Below, one piece after another: positions 53,097-60,185 of a stretch of 61,212 nt of DNA. The notes beneath the pieces were generated by a model. That model had not been told where the DNA came from and did not search any database. It saw only the letters and a program-made list of their open reading frames with translations. The DNA comes from a virus: positions 1-61,212 of the IMG/VR virus record IMGVR_UViG_3300008113_000047. One strand, given 5' to 3'. The translations under genes were made by a program, and so were the position numbers. The first letter of the stretch is position 1, and every line of letters starts with the position of its first letter.

Positions 53097-54185
53097 TTAA
53101 AATGCATCGTAATAGTTGTAACTCTTTTCCTTGATTTTATTCAAGGTTAAAACAGCGCCACCTTTGACGAAAACAAATTTTCCAGTTTGACTATCAATCT
53201 TCTTCAAGTCAACTGCTTCAAACCGCAAACGTTCCCAGTCCCAATCCAAATCTCCTTCATCACCTTGCTGTTCAGCAAAGTTTTTGTAGTGTATTTGAAC
53301 TTGACTTTGCAGTGGATTACCCTTCCATTGTTGGCTTTCCAAATCAGTATCCTGCAAATCTTCGCCATTAATTTGAAGTTTAATCTCAAAGTTATTACCA
53401 CTGTCAAATTCTGGCTTGACGTTCAGCATACGCAGAGCATCTTCAGGACCTTCATTATAACGATTCATTTCTTCAACAGTTGCTTTCAACATGTCAAAGT
53501 TAAACTGAGCAAACAATGATGCAATTTGGCACAACTTTTCAGTGTGCTCCAACAAGGCCGGCTTTAAGTTATCGTTACAGTATTCAACAATAAAATTGGC
53601 ATCCAAACCTTTGTAGTCCAACATGTAGTACAAACGTCCTGGACGATTCCGCATGTGTTGGTCAATACGCCACTTGTCGTTGCAAGTCAAGACAAACAAC
53701 TTCTTGCTAGGGAACACACCATCCAACAGAGTCAATGCTTTCTCTTGATCATCGCTATCGTAGACCTTTTCAAACTCATCAAACAGAACCATACATGGTT
53801 GTTCAATCATTTGCATGAACGCATTGAACTTGTCACCAACCCATGGGGCATTGATAACAATACATGGAATCTCCATACGTTTGGCAGCTTCAATTGCCAA
53901 GTTTTTAGCCAGCAATGATTTACCAGAACCTTTTTCGCCAGCCAACATTACGCCAGTTGACGAACTACGATCCATAAACGTATTCAAGATACGGTCTGTA
54001 TTTTTATCAAGGTCTCCATAACGCTTACCTTTAATTTCAAACGACTCAATGTGTTCAAGGTACAAAGGCCCGTCCATAGGCATCTCTTTGACCACGTAGT
54101 TGCCTGCTGGCAACATTTCATGTAGATCCATTGCTTCTTTGGTAGAAACTCGGAACGTGTTACCAGATTTTAAAAAGTAAGACAT
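53097..54185 (-). CDS. AAA ATPase
   Basis: A 362-residue AAA protein: Walker A GEKGSGKSLL (about 83-92), Walker B CMVLFDEFEK (about 131-140), sensor LTCND and an arginine-finger region RNRPGR. Such single-domain AAA proteins in phages act on DNA or protein complexes. The C-terminal third is beta-rich and specific. It has a host-type promoter and a ribosome site (AAAGGATTT), suggesting early use. The substrate is unknown. Confidence 0.85.
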   Translation of the reverse strand: MSYFLKSGNTFRVSTKEAMDLHEMLPAGNYVVKEMPMDGPLYLEHIESFEIKGKRYGDLDKNTDRILNTFMDRSSSTGVMLAGEKGSGKSLLAKNLAIEAAKRMEIPCIVINAPWVGDKFNAFMQMIEQPCMVLFDEFEKVYDSDDQEKALTLLDGVFPSKKLFVLTCNDKWRIDQHMRNRPGRLYYMLDYKGLDANFIVEYCNDNLKPALLEHTEKLCQIASLFAQFNFDMLKATVEEMNRYNEGPEDALRMLNVKPEFDSGNNFEIKLQINGEDLQDTDLESQQWKGNPLQSQVQIHYKNFAEQQGDEGDLDWDWERLRFEAVDLKKIDSQTGKFVFVKGGAVLTLNKIKEKSYNYYDAF

Positions 54186-54222
54186 GTAAATCCTTTAGTG
54201 TGTCTTTGTTTAACTATACTTG

Positions 54223-54251
54223 ATTGTAACAACTACGCTGGGCAGTGTCAA
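54223..54251 (-). promoter_or_regulatory. sigma70 promoter before the AAA ATPase
   Basis: TTGACA (54246-54251), 17-base spacer, TACAAT (54223-54228). Confidence 0.8.
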
Positions 54252-54255
54252 CTGA

Positions 54256-54459
54256 TTAATAGCCACGAATTTTACGAAGCCGCTCAATCTTCTCATAATC
54301 TTCACGACATTCTTTTGAACAAAAAGATCCTTCAGTAGGTTCACCACAATCTGCGACTAAACAAAAACCAGTTTTCTCAGGAACGGCTGCTCTTTTGGCT
54401 AGCCCTTCTTGCAAGAACAAATTGGTGAATCTTTCTGCTTCGTCTAACGGATCACTCAT
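54256..54459 (-). CDS. small DksA/TraR-like zinc-finger protein
   Basis: A 67-residue protein with the start DPLDEAERF and a four-cysteine finger CLVADC ... CSKEC at residues about 33-50, similar in size and layout to the TraR/DksA family that binds RNA polymerase in the secondary channel. The spacing of the first pair (C-x4-C) is unusual for that family, so the call is moderate. It overlaps the upstream gene by one base (TAATG). Confidence 0.55.
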   Translation of the reverse strand: MSDPLDEAERFTNLFLQEGLAKRAAVPEKTGFCLVADCGEPTEGSFCSKECREDYEKIERLRKIRGY

Positions 54460-54638
54460 TAGTAACATTCCTTATAAATGGTATATTGAGGTTTTGGATA
54501 TTTTTCTAAAAACTTTTCTTCTTTAATGTACTTGTTCATATCACCAGCATTGAAGAACATTTTGTTAAACACTGTGACATGTTTACCGTCAATTACTTCT
54601 GTCACTGTGAGATAATTACTTTTCGCTACACCTGCCAT
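54459..54638 (-). CDS. small hypothetical protein
   Basis: A 59-residue protein (MAGVAKSNYLTVTEVIDG start) with a short beta part and a Lys-rich helix. It has a good ribosome site (CTAGGAGAAC) and a one-base stop/start overlap with the DksA-like gene. No function recognised. Confidence 0.6.
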   Translation of the reverse strand: MAGVAKSNYLTVTEVIDGKHVTVFNKMFFNAGDMNKYIKEEKFLEKYPKPQYTIYKECY

Positions 54639-54656
54639 TTTAGTTCTCCTAGTTTA

Positions 54657-55490
54657 TTACGTCCAAAGTCCATCTCTAACTTTAATGAGACGAATCATCA
54701 TTTGTTCATCTTCCTTCTCATAGTCTGCTTCAATCTTTTGAAGTAGCTTATGCGCTTTATCACTTTGTTTTTTGAGCACAGGATCTTTAGGAGTTTTCCA
54801 ACTTAGTTTACCACCGTTAGCAATACGCTGTGCTTCACATGCCGCTGTCCAACCACTTGCTTCGTAAGGGTCCGGACGATTGCGATATGTTTGCGTCCAC
54901 CAAGTATACAAGTCCAAAATCTCTTGTGCCTTAACGGCTTGCGGAGTAAGTTCGCCTAGACCTTTAAAGTCTGCACCAACTTCTTCTTCTTTCCAACGAA
55001 GTTGACGTTGCCACTCTAAGTTAGCAAGTCCACACTCTGCATTACGCCATGTACGCCAACGGAACCATCCTGTAGCATACCATGGACTCTTAAATTGTTT
55101 ACGTGCTTCTTCGTCCCATACAATATGCCACCATGCTAGTTCTACTTCCACAAAATCCACAAGCTCATTAAACAAACAAGGAAGAAAGCGGTTACCAACA
55201 TCGCACCACTGACCAGGCTTAATGTCTCTGGGATGAGCAGTAAGACTGTGAGTGCGAGTGACAAACCGATTGTTGATGTAGTATTTGATTTCATAAAGTT
55301 TATCAGTGGGCCAGTAGACAATACGTTGCAAAATGTCCAGACCTTCTTCAGCCAACCAGTAACGAAAATTGTGTTTCATTTGTGCTGTGGTAGTCCATTC
55401 ATCCCATTGTTCGGCTGTACCGGCTTCTAGTTTCTTAGTACCGCGAACCCAGTCTGCAAATTTGCTACATGTCCAATAGTGATTTCTCAT
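54657..55490 (-). CDS. conserved Trp-rich phage protein
   Basis: A 277-residue protein with an unusually high number of tryptophans (over 20). It contains FADWVRGTKKL near the start, WRTWRNAECGLANLEWQRQL in the centre and a charged helical end. I recall similar proteins in aquatic T4-like phages without function. It precedes no visible promoter in its short gap with the tRNA cluster, so it may be processed from the tRNA transcript. Confidence 0.65.
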   Translation of the reverse strand: MRNHYWTCSKFADWVRGTKKLEAGTAEQWDEWTTTAQMKHNFRYWLAEEGLDILQRIVYWPTDKLYEIKYYINNRFVTRTHSLTAHPRDIKPGQWCDVGNRFLPCLFNELVDFVEVELAWWHIVWDEEARKQFKSPWYATGWFRWRTWRNAECGLANLEWQRQLRWKEEEVGADFKGLGELTPQAVKAQEILDLYTWWTQTYRNRPDPYEASGWTAACEAQRIANGGKLSWKTPKDPVLKKQSDKAHKLLQKIEADYEKEDEQMMIRLIKVRDGLWT

Positions 55491-55496
55491 AATGTT

Positions 55497-55581
55497 TGGT
55501 GCGACTGCCCGGAATCGAACCGGGATGCCTGTGGGCGAGAGATTTTAAGTCTCTTGTGTCTACCTATTTCACCACAGTCGC
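55497..55581 (-). tRNA. tRNA-Leu (UAA), copy 1
   Basis: Class II tRNA with a 7-bp acceptor stem (GCGACTG / CAGTCGC), a D arm, an anticodon stem AGAGA/TCTCT with loop CTTAAAA (anticodon TAA), a long variable arm, T arm CCCGG-TTCGATT-CCGGG and an encoded ACCA end. It reads UUA and, by wobble, UUG leucine codons, which fit an AT-rich phage. Confidence 0.93.
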
Positions 55582-55643
55582 AATGTCCTTGTAAAGTGTT
55601 CTATATTATATATGTGTTTGTTATTTTTGTCAACTATGTATTT

Positions 55644-55728
55644 TGGTGCCTGCACCCAGAATCGAACTGGGAAGGATTTCTCCGGCAGATTTTAAGTCTG
55701 CTGTGTTTACCGATTTCACCATGCAGGC
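55644..55728 (-). tRNA. tRNA-Leu (UAA), copy 2
   Basis: Acceptor stem GCCTGCA / TGCAGGC, anticodon stem GCAGA/TCTGC with loop CTTAAAA (anticodon TAA), a long variable arm, T arm CCCAG-TTCGATT-CTGGG and encoded ACCA. Its body differs from copy 1, so the two are not a recent duplication. Confidence 0.93.
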
Positions 55729-55734
55729 AATTTT

Positions 55735-55835
55735 TGGTAGGAGTGGCGGGAATCGAACCCACATTCGCCGCCTTATCTAGACGGTGCTTACAGAGGTATA
55801 AGCTCTGCCCTTAGGCCAATATTAGCAACACTCCC
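55735..55835 (-). tRNA. unusual tRNA-like element with CCA end, anticodon uncertain
   Basis: The ends are tRNA-like: acceptor GGGAGTG / CACTCCT, T arm GTGGG-TTCGATT-CCCGC and encoded ACCA. The interior is odd and the total length (101 bases) is too long for class I. Two anticodon arms are possible: CAGAG-CTTATAC-CTCTG (anticodon TAT) with a very long variable arm, or CCGTC-TAGATAA-GGCGG (reading GAT but without the conserved U33). Both would mean Ile. It may be a tRNA with an insertion, a decayed tRNA or a tRNA mimic. Confidence 0.55.
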
Positions 55836-55855
55836 TTAACTTTTTAAGAGTGTTG
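55826..55855. repeat. inverted repeat between tRNA-like 5' end and its leader
   Basis: CAACACTC at 55826-55833 and GAGTGTTG at 55848-55855 are perfect inverse complements separated by 14 bases. On the minus-strand transcript the leader can pair with the 5' acceptor strand of the tRNA-like element, competing with its normal fold, or act as a weak terminator. Confidence 0.6.
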
Positions 55856-55942
55856 TAATCGTATTCGTGGGATTAAAGACAAGTAGACAACTGAAGAAGG
55901 AATCTTCTTACTGGATGCAAATTGATATGCTGTTGTCTTCAT
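55844..55942 (-). CDS. possible 32-residue peptide gene
   Basis: A short frame (MKTTAYQFASSKKIPSSVVY start) directly after a late-type GATAAATAG motif, without a ribosome site. It ends just before the tRNA-like element. It may simply be part of the tRNA leader transcript; the coding case is weak. Confidence 0.25.
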   Translation of the reverse strand: MKTTAYQFASSKKIPSSVVYLSLIPRIRLQHS

Positions 55943-55948
55943 AGTACT

Positions 55949-55957
55949 CTATTTATC
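55949..55957 (-). promoter_or_regulatory. late-type promoter GATAAATAG before the tRNA cluster
   Basis: The motif overlaps the stop codon of the upstream HExxH gene and lies about 115 bases before the first tRNA-like element, so it could drive late tRNA expression. Confidence 0.4.
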
Positions 55958-56579
55958 TTTGTAAAACTACCTTAGGTAGTATTTTTGTAACTTTTTTTAG
56001 TAATCTTTTGATTACTGGATGATTTGTATCGTTGTTAAATGTCTGCATGTAAACCCAAAGGTTTACGCTGTGTTCAATCTTTATTTTACTTGGATATTGT
56101 ATTAATGTCAATACCTGATTTAGGTCTGCAAAGTCCAAAAGTTCGTTAGCAATGTTGTGACTATAAGCATCAATCTCATCTTTGTTAGCCAAATATGCTT
56201 CATCATCATCTGGATCATCATAGTCTACATCTTCCCAAAATCTTGCTCTGTGCTGTTGTTGATGAATTTGCTCATGTGATAGAGCATCACAAAGTCTTTT
56301 GGTTATTGTGGAAAATAATTCTTGATCAAAAATTAAAAAATTATCGTAAGGATTATAAACTAGTACAATTTCAATACAAGGACGATCCATACTATCCAAT
56401 TCTGGATCATAACAAGCACTTACATTTAAATCGCCAATGTCTACTTGACTTGCTTCAGCTTGTATAATATCTGCTCTAAATTTACTACTAATCAATTCAC
56501 CAATTATAGAACTAATTTCTCCTTTATACAAAGGAAAACCAATTAGTTTACTCTTCAGAGGCTCCATCAGTTGGAACAT
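55953..56579 (-). CDS. HExxH zincin-like phage protein
   Basis: A protein of about 208 residues with an HEQIH motif (LSHEQIHQQQHRAR) near the middle, a very acidic stretch DVDYDDPDDDEAY after it and an ANKDEIDAYSHNIANEL helix that could give a third metal ligand. The fold resembles small metallopeptidases I recall in aquatic T4-like phages. The start is uncertain: ATG 56579 is used; an ATG 12 bases downstream is as good, and both overlap the AbrB-like gene. Confidence 0.6.
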   Translation of the reverse strand: MFQLMEPLKSKLIGFPLYKGEISSIIGELISSKFRADIIQAEASQVDIGDLNVSACYDPELDSMDRPCIEIVLVYNPYDNFLIFDQELFSTITKRLCDALSHEQIHQQQHRARFWEDVDYDDPDDDEAYLANKDEIDAYSHNIANELLDFADLNQVLTLIQYPSKIKIEHSVNLWVYMQTFNNDTNHPVIKRLLKKVTKILPKVVLQR

Positions 56580-56766
56580 TTGAAGTCTGGTCACTGGGGT
56601 GGTTATCCACTTTTTTCGTAAGCGTGAATGACCCATCATTATTATCCTTCCAAATTATGGTATCGCCAAAGTCCCAACCCATTTGAGATAGAACTTCTGG
56701 ATCAAATTGCAAGTAGTGTTCGTCTGTCTCTTTGTCGTATTTAACTTCTGCTGTATAACGAGTCAT
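56548..56766 (-). CDS. AbrB/MazE-like small protein
   Basis: A 72-residue protein with a beta-hairpin pattern and the segment LSQMGWDFGDTIIWKDNNDGSFTLTK, which fits the SpoVT/AbrB swapped-hairpin fold (usually DNA-binding, often an antitoxin or regulator). The C-terminal part is disordered. No toxin gene is seen next to it. The related GW-x2-GD pattern is seen in the plus-strand gene at 59314. Confidence 0.5.
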   Translation of the reverse strand: MTRYTAEVKYDKETDEHYLQFDPEVLSQMGWDFGDTIIWKDNNDGSFTLTKKVDNHPSDQTSNVPTDGASEE

Positions 56767-56774
56767 AATATAGT

Positions 56775-57158
56775 CTATTTTTGTTTATGAAGATTGAACC
56801 AAGATAAAACCTCTGGACCAGAGTATGTTGCCATCTTTTGTGTATGAGGTTTTAGCATTTTTACCAAAAGATTGTAATGATCTTGTCCGTTGTTTAGTTT
56901 AGAAATAATGCCGTCCCACTCTCTGTGACCAAATGCATTACTAAAATATGCAGTAATAAACTCTTGATAACTACGATTTTTCATCGTTGGGGTGGGCCAA
57001 ATTGACAAATACTTTTCACAAGCAATCAGCAGAGCTTGTTTTTTGGTCATGTAAATGCCATTCCATACGCACAATTCAGTATGTGTCTTTTCGTCTAGAT
57101 AAAATACTGGACGTGGATCTAGCAAACTCCAACTGTGGTAATTAGAATGCGTTTTCAT
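56775..57158 (-). CDS. hypothetical protein
   Basis: A 127-residue helical protein (MKTHSNYHSWSLLDPRP start) with no recognised domain. It overlaps the end of the nucleotidyltransferase-like gene by about 17 bases. A start three codons upstream is also possible. Confidence 0.6.
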   Translation of the reverse strand: MKTHSNYHSWSLLDPRPVFYLDEKTHTELCVWNGIYMTKKQALLIACEKYLSIWPTPTMKNRSYQEFITAYFSNAFGHREWDGIISKLNNGQDHYNLLVKMLKPHTQKMATYSGPEVLSWFNLHKQK

Positions 57159-57771
57159 AATTTTCATCTATGTTATTAAATGACCAATCATACTCTTCAG
57201 GATTGTCGAGAATTGATTGCATTAAATCACAATCAACAGTGTATCCATAACTAACATATTTGACAATTCTTTTTACAATAGATCGTTTGGCAGGTCCAAC
57301 AGATACAATTCGTTTTTCTTTTATATGTTCAAATGTGTGGTCAGCACCAACTATTTGGTAGCCATCAGTTACCAGTTGACAAATAGTAAAGTCAAAATGA
57401 TCAATTACATCTTTTGCAGAATCAAAATAATTTTTTCGAATCAATTGGATTCGTTTGAGATCGTCATCAATAACAAGATGCAAGGTCAATGCGTTTTCAC
57501 TGGTGTAGATGATACTAGCATGGTTGCGCATGAGTCTGCCAAACACTTCATCAAACTGTCGCAAATCTTTGAAAAATATATCAAAGTCACTGTCGCCAAC
57601 TGGGTTACCACTAAGCCAAGTAAGTACAGCACCGCCAGCAAGCCAAGGCCCGCTAGCGATATCAAGATCAAGTATTTCAACTAAAGACTTGTCCTTGTCA
57701 TGAACAACAGACAGTTTTTTGTCAATACGTCCAAATATTTTAGATAAATCTCCGTCAGTAACAAATCCCAT
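57142..57771 (-). CDS. nucleotidyltransferase-like protein
   Basis: A 209-residue protein of the polymerase-beta/tRNA nucleotidyltransferase-like fold: GG at 46-47 in WLAGGAVLTWLSG, the carboxylates SDFDIFF at about 62-64 and a third acidic site in the VIDDDL strand near residue 103. The segment DHFDFTICQ is typical of phage members that I recall. The acceptor (RNA end, protein or small molecule) is unknown. It is the second such enzyme in the window. Confidence 0.7.
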   Translation of the reverse strand: MGFVTDGDLSKIFGRIDKKLSVVHDKDKSLVEILDLDIASGPWLAGGAVLTWLSGNPVGDSDFDIFFKDLRQFDEVFGRLMRNHASIIYTSENALTLHLVIDDDLKRIQLIRKNYFDSAKDVIDHFDFTICQLVTDGYQIVGADHTFEHIKEKRIVSVGPAKRSIVKRIVKYVSYGYTVDCDLMQSILDNPEEYDWSFNNIDENYENAF

Positions 57772-57782
57772 GTCTGTTGCCT

Positions 57783-58616
57783 TTATACGTCAAAACTAAA
57801 ATTAGGATCAAACACTTCAGCTTGGTGTTCATATCCTTTGTAACCACGTGGGTTACTCAGTACACGAGTAGTTCCAATAGTGTAGTCAACTGGATCGTGC
57901 ATGTGACCATGACACCATACCTTAATGTTGGGATGGTCTAAAATAAAATCACCTAGTCTGCTGTGATATCCACCATTCATATGAAATTCATTTTTGTAAT
58001 ATTCATTAACACTCAACTCAGTTGGTGCGTGATGACTTACTACAACAACTTTTTCATCAGGATGAGCTTCTAAAAAAGTTTTTAATTTTTCCATTGTTTC
58101 GTGAAACACGCCTTTAGCATAAGCAGGAGTGAACTTACTAGTGTAATAACTGTCTCCCCAAGCGGTATCAACTTTGATACTGTTACCAAATTTAATTGAA
58201 CCACTAAAATCAGCCATGCGTTGTTTAAGCACACTGGCAGTGATAGGATCGCCTTTGTTCATATCAGTCCAAAATGTGCCACCAAAGAACCACACGTCAT
58301 CAATCTTGATTGATTCTGCTTCTAAGAAGTGTACGTTGTCTGGCAGTTCACGACCTATTCGAATATGTGTGTCGTCATAGCTGTTGCTATAGTGCTCATG
58401 ATTGCCTGCAATATAAATCACATGACGATACTTGCACAATTCTTCATTGATGAATCTACGATATCTATCAGCAATAAATGTATTTTGTTTAGCATTGTCA
58501 GCCAAACGTAGGTGACCAGCTTCCATGATATCCCCAGCCATAATGAGTACATCACCGCCTGGCAAATTAATGTCCTGGAAGTTGATGTGCATGTCGCTGA
58601 CTAGATTGATTTTCAT
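57783..58616 (-). CDS. metallophosphoesterase (calcineurin-like), second copy
   Basis: A 277-residue phosphoesterase with motifs SDMHINF (7-13), GDIME (about 28-32), GNHEHY (about 71-76), SHHAP (about 194-198) and GHMHD (about 237-241). It is larger than the 53018 enzyme and of a different subgroup. The tRNA-Arg gene lies just upstream. Substrate unknown; nucleotide or nucleic acid ends are likely. Confidence 0.88.
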   Translation of the reverse strand: MKINLVSDMHINFQDINLPGGDVLIMAGDIMEAGHLRLADNAKQNTFIADRYRRFINEELCKYRHVIYIAGNHEHYSNSYDDTHIRIGRELPDNVHFLEAESIKIDDVWFFGGTFWTDMNKGDPITASVLKQRMADFSGSIKFGNSIKVDTAWGDSYYTSKFTPAYAKGVFHETMEKLKTFLEAHPDEKVVVVSHHAPTELSVNEYYKNEFHMNGGYHSRLGDFILDHPNIKVWCHGHMHDPVDYTIGTTRVLSNPRGYKGYEHQAEVFDPNFSFDV

Positions 58617-58633
58617 TTCAAACTTTCTAAAAG

Positions 58634-58708
58634 TGGTCCGGCGACCAGGAATCGAACCTGGATTAATAGCTTAGAAGGCTACTGTTCTATCCGTTGAACT
58701 ATCGCCAG
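58634..58708 (-). tRNA. tRNA-Arg (UCU)
   Basis: A complete 75-base class I tRNA: acceptor CTGGCGA / TCGCCGG, D arm GTTC-AACGGATA-GAAC, anticodon stem GTAGC/GCTAT with loop CTTCTAA (anticodon TCT), T arm CCAGG-TTCGATT-CCTGG and encoded ACCA. It reads AGA/AGG arginine codons, which are common in AT-rich phages and rare in many hosts. Confidence 0.95.
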
Positions 58709-58717
58709 TTATGATAT

Positions 58718-58957
58718 TTAATGAAACATAGACGAGCGAATTCGACGTTTCGCCTGCTCTATATCATCAAGTGTCTTACTGTTCAATTCAATAGTGTCAT
58801 TGGGATTAAGCCCTGTTAGATTGGTATCTTCATCCATACCCAATTCTTCAAGCAGTTCTTGTACAGGAATTTCGGTTTTTCCTTGAAGTCGTTTAACAAA
58901 CAAAATGTCCAAGATTTGGCATTTCAGCTCAATTAGTGCTTTATCAATAGTGTTCAT
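58718..58957 (-). CDS. small acidic protein with leaderless promoter
   Basis: A 79-residue helical protein without recognised domain (MNTIDKALIELKCQILDIL start). The ATG lies six bases after a perfect -10 hexamer and has no ribosome site. It reads toward the tRNA-Arg gene and may share its transcript. Confidence 0.65.
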   Translation of the reverse strand: MNTIDKALIELKCQILDILFVKRLQGKTEIPVQELLEELGMDEDTNLTGLNPNDTIELNSKTLDDIEQAKRRIRSSMFH

Positions 58958-58963
58958 ACATGT

Positions 58964-58992
58964 ATTATATGCTCTAACGATATATTTGTCAA
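58964..58992 (-). promoter_or_regulatory. sigma70 promoter, leaderless arrangement, before the 58957 gene
   Basis: TTGACA (58987-58992), 17-base spacer, TATAAT (58964-58969), six bases, ATG. A plus-strand late motif lies directly behind it. Confidence 0.9.
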
Positions 58993-58995
58993 CAC

Positions 58996-59005
58996 CATAA
59001 ATATG
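58996..59005 (+). promoter_or_regulatory. late promoter CATAAATATG before the small membrane-protein operon
   Basis: The plus-strand motif lies 24 bases before the ATG at 59030, with the ribosome site TGGAGCG between them. It is back to back with the early-type minus-strand promoter. Confidence 0.55.
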
Positions 59006-59029
59006 GATATAGTAAAAAATGGAGCGATT

Positions 59030-59311
59030 ATGAACGAAATTTTTAAATTAATTGGTGATTTAGGGTTCCCTATAGCTGTTGCGTTTGCGGGCGGGTACTT
59101 TGTATATTTGACTATCAAACTTCTGTTACAGGGAGTTTTGGGCAGTATCAAAGGTATGGCAGGTATTATCGTAGCATTAGATAATCGTGTTAAAACAATG
59201 AATCACGACGTTATTCGTATTGATACTATCGTATCTAATGCGCTAGGTCTACGTCCGGATGCTGATCGTATTGCTCGAGCAGACGGAAAGAATGATGCAA
59301 GAAGGGATTGA
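59030..59311 (+). CDS. small membrane protein, paralogue 1
   Basis: A 93-residue protein with an N-terminal membrane helix (GFPIAVAFAGGYFVYLTIKLLL) and a charged helical tail (DNRVKTMNHDVIRIDTIV). It resembles the gene at 59784 across its length. The start at 59030 is chosen because of the ribosome site GGAGCG; an upstream ATG at 59003 lies inside the promoter. Holin-like or membrane-anchor function is possible. Confidence 0.7.
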   Translation: MNEIFKLIGDLGFPIAVAFAGGYFVYLTIKLLLQGVLGSIKGMAGIIVALDNRVKTMNHDVIRIDTIVSNALGLRPDADRIARADGKNDARRD

Positions 59312-59313
59312 TA

Positions 59314-59511
59314 ATGCTACACTTTGATTATAATTGGGATTGTTCACCTAACGGTATTATATTAGATGAAGAATTTAATTCTGATAAATTGGGTTGGCGA
59401 GCAGGGGATCTATTTAAGTTTACCAATGTTAACGGTAAACAAATATTACAGAAAATAGAACCAATAGAAGCTTTTGTTAGGGGATATAAACCAAATGTTC
59501 AAGAAAAATAA
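59314..59511 (+). CDS. small AbrB-like or beta protein
   Basis: A 65-residue protein (MLHFDYNWDC start) with an LGWRAGDLFKF segment reminiscent of the AbrB-type hairpin. The ribosome site GAAGGGA supports ATG 59314. It lies 2 bases after the previous gene and overlaps the next by 17 bases. Confidence 0.6.
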   Translation: MLHFDYNWDCSPNGIILDEEFNSDKLGWRAGDLFKFTNVNGKQILQKIEPIEAFVRGYKPNVQEK

Positions 59512-59653
59512 ATGGGAAGCGTGGTATGATGCACAACCGCAACATATCAAAGACTGGATGGATCAACCTCAGGCTATATGGTATGATAGTGACATGTGGC
59601 GAGCGGGATTGTTTGGTGTATTTTTAGGAACATTAATTGGGCTTGCTCTTTGA
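59495..59653 (+). CDS. small C-tail membrane protein
   Basis: A 52-residue protein with a Trp/Lys-rich start (MFKKNKWEAWYDAQPQ) and a C-terminal membrane helix (GLFGVFLGTLIGLAL). It overlaps both neighbours. A GGGGAT ribosome-like site lies 9 bases before the ATG. Function unknown. Confidence 0.55.
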   Translation: MFKKNKWEAWYDAQPQHIKDWMDQPQAIWYDSDMWRAGLFGVFLGTLIGLAL

Positions 59654-59780
59654 ATCATTTCTAGTATTTTATCTTTTAGAGATACTAATGTTAGTAGCAG
59701 TAGCTTTTTGGTATCATTATGAACCAAAAAAACAAGTAAAGAAAATATATAACCCTTGGGGATTTTGGAATAAGGAGTAA
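59643..59780 (+). CDS. small membrane protein (TTG start likely)
   Basis: A 45-residue protein from TTG 59643, with one hydrophobic helix then HYEPKKQVKKIYNPWGFW. An in-frame ATG at 59688 would give 30 residues. The TTG start overlaps the previous gene by 11 bases and has AGGAA 12 bases before it. The exact start is uncertain. Confidence 0.45.
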   Translation: MLFESFLVFYLLEILMLVAVAFWYHYEPKKQVKKIYNPWGFWNKE

Positions 59781-59783
59781 TAA

Positions 59784-60185
59784 ATGACTGAAATAGTAGA
59801 GTTAGTAAACAAATATGGATTTCCCATTGTCATGGCAGTGGGAATGGGTTATATTATCAAATATGTATGGGAATGGTCAACCAAAGAAGTTAAACCAGTC
59901 ATCTCAGAAGCCAATACAGTTCTTATCGCTCTAATAGATCGTATCCGTATGTTGGACAACGATTTGATTCGTTTAAACCAAAAAGTTAATACTGTGTTAC
60001 ACCTACGTGGTAAGATGATTGAAAGTGATCGTGTTATGGAAGGTGTTAAAGTTGAGCGTGAAGCTTCTGAAAAATTTCAAGAAGCAGTTGCACATGACGG
60101 TAAAAAAGAACAACCTAAAACTATCAAACGCAGAGATGACATTGATCCTGATGATGTAAAAACTGCGGCTGCAGGCGAAGGTTAA
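59784..60185 (+). CDS. small membrane protein, paralogue 2
   Basis: A 133-residue protein with an N-terminal membrane helix (GFPIVMAVGMGYIIKYVWEW), a helical segment with LIDRIRMLDNDLIRLNQKVNTVLHLRG, and a charged, disordered tail. It shares GFPI, GY, ND-x-IR and LxLR with the 59030 protein. An AAGGAG ribosome site precedes it. Similar proteins occur in aquatic T4-like phages as I recall. Confidence 0.7.
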   Translation: MTEIVELVNKYGFPIVMAVGMGYIIKYVWEWSTKEVKPVISEANTVLIALIDRIRMLDNDLIRLNQKVNTVLHLRGKMIESDRVMEGVKVEREASEKFQEAVAHDGKKEQPKTIKRRDDIDPDDVKTAAAGEG

